A DNA stretch of 64,000 nucleotides, from positions 339,200-403,199 of the forward strand of contig NZ_JADPJG010000015.1 of assembly GCF_023073335.1 (NCBI RefSeq), given 5' to 3'. Within the stretch, counting starts at the first letter, position 1, and the number at the start of each line of letters is the position of its first letter. Shown here piece by piece: positions 60,513-64,000 of the stretch. The notes beneath the pieces are model-generated. The model made no database searches. It worked only from the letters and a program-made list of their open reading frames with translations, and was not told where the DNA came from. Origin of the DNA: Bradyrhizobium sp. 21 (GTDB taxonomy: Bacteria > Pseudomonadota > Alphaproteobacteria > Rhizobiales > Xanthobacteraceae). Made by a program: the position numbers and the translations under genes.

Positions 60513-61457
60513 GTGTCCGTCCTCGACCACAACGCCGTCGACATCAATCCCCGCATCTCCGAAGCGGAGGTTGGCGACTACATCGCGCTCCTGAAACCGC
60601 GCGTGATGTCGCTGGTGATCTTTACCGCGCTGGTCGGAATGGCGATGGCGCCCGGGCATTTCCACTGGGTGCTGGCGATCACCTCGCTGCTCTGCATCGC
60701 CGTCGGTGCCGGCGCCTCCGGGGCGCTCAACATGGCGCTCGAAGGCGACATCGACGCCAAGATGTCGCGCACGGCGAACCGGCCGATTCCACGCGGCCGC
60801 ATCACCCGTCCCGAGGCGATGGCCTTCGGCATGACGCTCGCCTTCTTCTCGGTGATGACGCTCGGCATCCTCGTCAACTGGATCGCGGGCGCGCTGCTCG
60901 CCTTCACCATCTTCTTCTACGTCGTGATCTACACGATCGGCCTGAAGCGCTGGACCGCGCAAAACATCGTGATCGGCGGTGCCGCCGGGGCGCTGCCGCC
61001 GGTGGTGGCCTGGGCCGCGGTGACGGGCACGGTCGATGTCGAGCCGCTGCTGCTGTTCGCCATCATCTTCTTCTGGACGCCGCCGCACTTCTGGGCGCTG
61101 GCGCTGTTCCGCTCCGACGATTACGCGCGCGCCGGCATTCCGATGCTGCCCAATGTCGCCGGCCCCGACGCGACGCGGCTTCAGATCCTGCTCTACACCA
61201 TCGTGCTGATCGCGGTCGCCGCTGCGCCCTGGGCGCTCGGATATTTCGACGCCGTCTACGGCATCGTCTCGCTGATCCTCGGCGCCGGCATGCTGGCGTT
61301 CGCCATCAACGTCTATATCCGCCGCGAGCGCAGCCAATCGCTGCGCGCGACGCGAAAGCTGTTTGCGTTCTCCATTCTTTACCTGTTCGCGCTGTTCGCG
61401 ACCCTGCTGGCCGAGGTCGTGTTCCGGGCGCTTGCTCCGATGGCAGGGGGCGCATGA
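60513..61457 (+). CDS. ctaB: Protoheme IX farnesyltransferase (haem O synthase)
   Basis: 314-aa membrane prenyltransferase (UbiA family) making haem O for the oxidase. YIALLKPRVMSLVIFTALVG opens the protein; the prenyl-diphosphate motif is ALNMALEGDIDAKMSRTANRPIP and the second aspartate-rich part is WTPPHFWALALFRSDDYARAG. About seven membrane helices. Starts with GTG at 60513 and overlaps the coxF start by 4 bases. Confidence 0.96.
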   Translation: MSVLDHNAVDINPRISEAEVGDYIALLKPRVMSLVIFTALVGMAMAPGHFHWVLAITSLLCIAVGAGASGALNMALEGDIDAKMSRTANRPIPRGRITRPEAMAFGMTLAFFSVMTLGILVNWIAGALLAFTIFFYVVIYTIGLKRWTAQNIVIGGAAGALPPVVAWAAVTGTVDVEPLLLFAIIFFWTPPHFWALALFRSDDYARAGIPMLPNVAGPDATRLQILLYTIVLIAVAAAPWALGYFDAVYGIVSLILGAGMLAFAINVYIRRERSQSLRATRKLFAFSILYLFALFATLLAEVVFRALAPMAGGA

Positions 61458-61630
61458 TCACAGGGATGGCCGACAAACCCGAGATAGACGGAATCGTCCT
61501 CACCGAGGCGCAGAAGAAGAGCCGTCGTCAGCGCTCCATCGCCATTGCTTTGGCGCTCGGCGTGCTCGTGGTGCTGTTCTTCGCCGTCACCATGGTCAAG
61601 GGACCGGCCGTGCTCATCCGGCCGATGTAG
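61454..61630 (+). CDS. coxF: CoxF-like small oxidase-operon protein
   Basis: 58-aa protein with one membrane helix (residues about 28-49, SIAIALALGVLVVLFFAVTM). It begins MITGMADKPEIDGIVLTEAQ and its start overlaps the ctaB stop codon (ATGA). Position between ctaB and ctaG identifies it as coxF, a short gene found in the oxidase operons of Bradyrhizobium and relatives; function uncertain, possibly in assembly. The ATG at 61466 is a possible alternative. Confidence 0.85.
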   Translation: MITGMADKPEIDGIVLTEAQKKSRRQRSIAIALALGVLVVLFFAVTMVKGPAVLIRPM

Positions 61631-61635
61631 GGAAG

Positions 61636-62286
61636 ATGGACCGAGAGCCCACCATATCGCGGGATCAGAGCCGGACGGCCAAAAAGGGGCGTGGGCCTTT
61701 TGGGGGTCTTGGCCGCGATGTGCTGGTCGCCTCGATCTGCGGCGGCGTGGTCGCGCTGATGGTCGGCGCCTCCTACGCGGCGGTGCCGTTCTACAACTGG
61801 TTCTGCCGCGCCACCGGCTTCAACGGCACGACCCAGGTGGCGATCTCGGCGCCGGCCAGCGGTCCCATCGCGCGAAAGATCGCGGTGCGCTTCGATTCCA
61901 ACGTCGCGCCCGGCCTGCCCTGGAAGTTCGAGCCGGAGCAGAGCGAGATCGAGGTCAATATCGGCCAGGTCGTGACTGTCTTTTACACCGTGACCAATCA
62001 GGCCGCGCGGACCACCGCAGGCCAGGCCGCCTACAATGTCGCGCCGCTGACGGTCGGATCCTATTTCCAGAAGATCAACTGCTTCTGCTTCACCGAGCAG
62101 ACCATGGCGCCCGGCGAGACGCGCGAGATGCCCGTCGTGTTCTACGTCGATCCGTCGATCGCCGACGACCACGAGAACGACGGGCTCAACACCATCACGC
62201 TGTCCTACACGTTCTATCCGGTGCGCGATCCGGTGGTGAAGCCGGTCGCAGCCAGTGAAGACGACAAACGCAAGGGAAATCTCTGA
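61636..62286 (+). CDS. ctaG: Cytochrome c oxidase assembly protein CtaG (Cox11)
   Basis: 216-aa membrane-anchored copper chaperone that inserts copper into the CuB site of subunit I. One N-terminal membrane helix (residues about 28-48) is followed by PFYNWFCRATGF (Cys near 53), and the copper-binding KINCFCFTEQTM near 152-164 with the CFCF signature. Length fits Cox11. Five bases after coxF. Confidence 0.96.
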   Translation: MDREPTISRDQSRTAKKGRGPFGGLGRDVLVASICGGVVALMVGASYAAVPFYNWFCRATGFNGTTQVAISAPASGPIARKIAVRFDSNVAPGLPWKFEPEQSEIEVNIGQVVTVFYTVTNQAARTTAGQAAYNVAPLTVGSYFQKINCFCFTEQTMAPGETREMPVVFYVDPSIADDHENDGLNTITLSYTFYPVRDPVVKPVAASEDDKRKGNL

Positions 62287-62365
62287 TCGCCGGGCGCACG
62301 CCCGCGGGGTTGGAAACAAGGGGATAAGTGCCGGACAGGCACGGGATTGAGGAGCGAGACCGCAA

Positions 62366-63223
62366 ATGGCAACGGCGCACACCAAGCATCACGACTACCA
62401 TCTGGTCGATCCCTCCCCGTGGCCCGTCGTCGGCTCGATCTCGGCCTTCATCATGGCGGTCGGCGCGATCACCTGGATGCACCACATGTTCTCGGCTGCG
62501 CCGATCATCTTCGGCGTCGGCACCGTCGGCGTGCTCTACACCATGGCGAGCTGGTGGGGCGACGTCATCAGGGAAGCCCAGTACAAGGGCGACCACACCC
62601 GCGTGGTACAGATCAGCCACCGCTACGGCATGATCCTGTTCATCGCCTCCGAGGTGATGTTCTTCGTCGCCTGGTTCTGGGCCTATTTCAACGCGGCGCT
62701 GTTCCCGGCCGATGCCGTTCATGCGACCCGCGAAGCCCTGTTCGGCGGCGTATGGCCGCCGAAGGGCATCGAGACCTTCGATCCCTGGCATCTGCCGCTT
62801 CTGAACACGCTGATCCTGCTGACATCAGGCACCACGGTGACCTGGGCCCACCATGCGCTGCTCGAGAACGATCGCCAGGGCCTGAAATATGGCCTGATCC
62901 TCACCGTCGTGCTCGGCGCGCTCTTCACCTGCGTGCAGGCCTATGAGTACAGCCACGCGGCATTCTCGTTCGGCGGCAACGTCTACGGCGCAACTTTCTT
63001 CATGGCGACCGGCTTCCACGGTTTCCACGTGCTGGTCGGCACCATCTTCCTGCTGGTCTGCCTGTTCCGCGCCTATGCCGGCCATTTCTCGCCGACGCAG
63101 CATCTCGGCTTCGAGTTCGCCGCCTGGTACTGGCACTTCGTCGACGTGGTCTGGCTGTTCCTGTTCCTCTGCATCTATGTCTGGGGACACGGCGCCGAGA
63201 CCATGGCCCACGGCGCGCATTGA
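62366..63223 (+). CDS. coxC: Cytochrome c oxidase subunit III
   Basis: 285-aa structural subunit with seven membrane helices. Family blocks are HDYHLVDPSPWPVVGSISAF at the start, FIASEVMFFVAWFWAYF, TWAHHALLENDR, and the C-terminal GFEFAAWYWHFVDVVWLFLF. Ribosome site GAGGAG before the ATG. Ends the core oxidase genes and is followed by a terminator. Confidence 0.97.
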   Translation: MATAHTKHHDYHLVDPSPWPVVGSISAFIMAVGAITWMHHMFSAAPIIFGVGTVGVLYTMASWWGDVIREAQYKGDHTRVVQISHRYGMILFIASEVMFFVAWFWAYFNAALFPADAVHATREALFGGVWPPKGIETFDPWHLPLLNTLILLTSGTTVTWAHHALLENDRQGLKYGLILTVVLGALFTCVQAYEYSHAAFSFGGNVYGATFFMATGFHGFHVLVGTIFLLVCLFRAYAGHFSPTQHLGFEFAAWYWHFVDVVWLFLFLCIYVWGHGAETMAHGAH

Positions 63224-63246
63224 GCAAGCCGAAATCGGATCGAGCG

Positions 63247-63271
63247 AGGGCGGCCGCAGGGCCGCCCTTTT
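63247..63271 (+). terminator. Terminator after coxC
   Basis: AGGGCGGCC-GCAG-GGCCGCCCT followed by TTT gives a nine-pair stem with a short T-run, 24 bases after the coxC stop codon. It may only partly stop transcription, because DUF983 and surf1 continue the operon. Confidence 0.75.
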
Positions 63272-63322
63272 GCTTTCCTGCTGCCGCGGGCGGCGGCAGA
63301 AACTGTGATAGAGTCCGCCATC

Positions 63323-63724
63323 ATGAACGACACTGCCGGCCCGTCCGAGCCTGAGACCACCGTCCTGCAAAGCGCGCTGCGCGGGCTTGCCTGCAAATGT
63401 CCGCGTTGCGGCCAGGGCAAGCTCTATGCGGGCTTCCTGACGCTCGCGCCTTCCTGCGACCGTTGCGGCCTCGACTATGCCTTCATCGACACCGGCGACG
63501 GTCCGGCGATCTTCATCATCATGCTGGCCGGTGCGATCGTGGTCGGCTGCGCGCTCGTCGTCGAGGTCAAGTATCAGCCGCCGTACTGGCTGCACGCGGT
63601 GCTGTGGCTGCCGCTGATCCTCGCCACCACGCTATTGCCGCTGCGCGCGATGAAGTCGCTGCTGATCGCGCTGCAATTCCATCACAAGGCGGCGCCGGGC
63701 CGGCTGGTCGACCGCGCGAAATGA
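63323..63724 (+). CDS. DUF983 domain protein
   Basis: 133-aa protein with an N-terminal zinc-ribbon-like CKCPRCGQGK...CDRCGLDY and two membrane helices (residues about 58-79 and 88-107). DUF983 genes lie between coxC and surf1 in most alphaproteobacterial oxidase operons; function unknown. Its stop codon overlaps the surf1 start (ATGA). Confidence 0.9.
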   Translation: MNDTAGPSEPETTVLQSALRGLACKCPRCGQGKLYAGFLTLAPSCDRCGLDYAFIDTGDGPAIFIIMLAGAIVVGCALVVEVKYQPPYWLHAVLWLPLILATTLLPLRAMKSLLIALQFHHKAAPGRLVDRAK

Positions 63725-64000
63725 ACGAGACCGCGCGCAAGCCCCGCGTGGCCGGCTTCGCGCTGTTCACGCTCTTCCTGGCCGCGATCTGCGTCGCGCT
63801 CGGCCTCTGGCAATTGCAGCGCCGGACCGCCAAGCACGACCTCGTTGCCGCACTCACCGAGCGCCTTGCGGAGGCACCGGTCGCGCTGCCGCCACCGGCG
63901 CAATGGGCCGCGCTCAAGCCCGCGCGCGACGAATTCCGCCGCGTCAGCTTGACTGCGACTTACGCAGCCCTGCCCGATGCGATGGTCTATTCCTCCGGAT
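63721..64000 (+). CDS. surf1: SURF1 family oxidase assembly protein (partial, cut at the window edge)
   Basis: The first 93 codons are visible. An N-terminal membrane helix (residues about 12-30, AGFALFTLFLAAICVALGLW) leads into the SURF1 signature GLWQLQRRTAKHDLVAAL. The frame is open to the last base of the window. SURF1 helps insert haem a into subunit I. Overlaps the DUF983 stop by 4 bases. Confidence 0.9.
   Translation, partial: MNETARKPRVAGFALFTLFLAAICVALGLWQLQRRTAKHDLVAALTERLAEAPVALPPPAQWAALKPARDEFRRVSLTATYAALPDAMVYSSG

Overview
The window reads as chromosomal DNA of a GC-rich alphaproteobacterium, most likely Bradyrhizobium or a close relative in the Nitrobacteraceae. The evidence is the gene order tldD / coxB-coxA-ctaB-coxF-ctaG-coxC-DUF983-surf1, a class I lysyl-tRNA synthetase, alphaproteobacterial glutamate-cysteine ligase, DUF6460 and IalB proteins, and families of about 100-bp fold-back repeats typical of that group. 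This placement comes from recognising proteins and gene order, not from a database search. I see no phage, plasmid, insertion sequence or CRISPR array; the window looks like stable core and soft-core chromosome.

Layout. 0-2.2 kb: an ogt-araC-VOC run on the minus strand and tRNA-Gly(CCC). 2.3-3.4 kb: an XRE-cupin regulator with an acetyltransferase. 3.4-12.2 kb: a sugar locus with a LacI regulator, xylulokinase, xylose isomerase, a three-gene ABC importer, an aldo/keto reductase and a fuconolactonase-like hydrolase. 12.3-15.8 kb: minus-strand small enzymes (NTF2-like, RidA, secreted esterase, FAD dehydrogenase). 16-18.6 kb: a secreted protein with ClpP-like motifs, a SCO copper chaperone and a periplasmic binding protein. 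18.8-24.8 kb: lysS, a degenerate S24 regulator, DUF952-pyrD, a MATE exporter and DUF6460.

25.1-33.7 kb holds the four components of the ligase-associated DNA repair set: ATP-dependent ligase and beta-CASP exonuclease on the minus strand, and Lhr-type helicase and metallophosphoesterase PdeM on the plus strand. The two halves are separated by a TPR-methyltransferase and a Tat-exported binding protein. 33.7-38.2 kb: LysR / DMT exporter / MBL hydrolase, then the TauE-TIGR02186 pair. 38.5-42 kb: a giant PodJ-like polar protein with Sel1 repeats. 42.4-49.1 kb: a PadR regulator with clear palindromes in its promoter, followed by a beta-oxidation operon (acyl-CoA dehydrogenase, thiolase, FadJ). 50-52.8 kb: a glutathione locus (GST divergent from MarR, then gshA). 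54-56.3 kb: tldD-lepB. 57.9-64 kb: the aa3 cytochrome c oxidase operon, cut off inside surf1 at the right edge.

Regulatory signals I can support are a LacI-like palindrome before the LacI gene, two palindromes between padR and its divergent neighbour, palindromes between gst and marR, three convincing terminators, and a perfect 12-bp hairpin between coxA and ctaB. At least five families of intergenic fold-back repeats are present (12243, 18641, 20492, 23025, 24986, 30194, 36365, 38353, 42238, 46701, 53457, 53943). The best candidates for something unusual are the split DNA repair cluster, the S24 regulator that lacks both catalytic residues, and the secreted ClpP-like protein.
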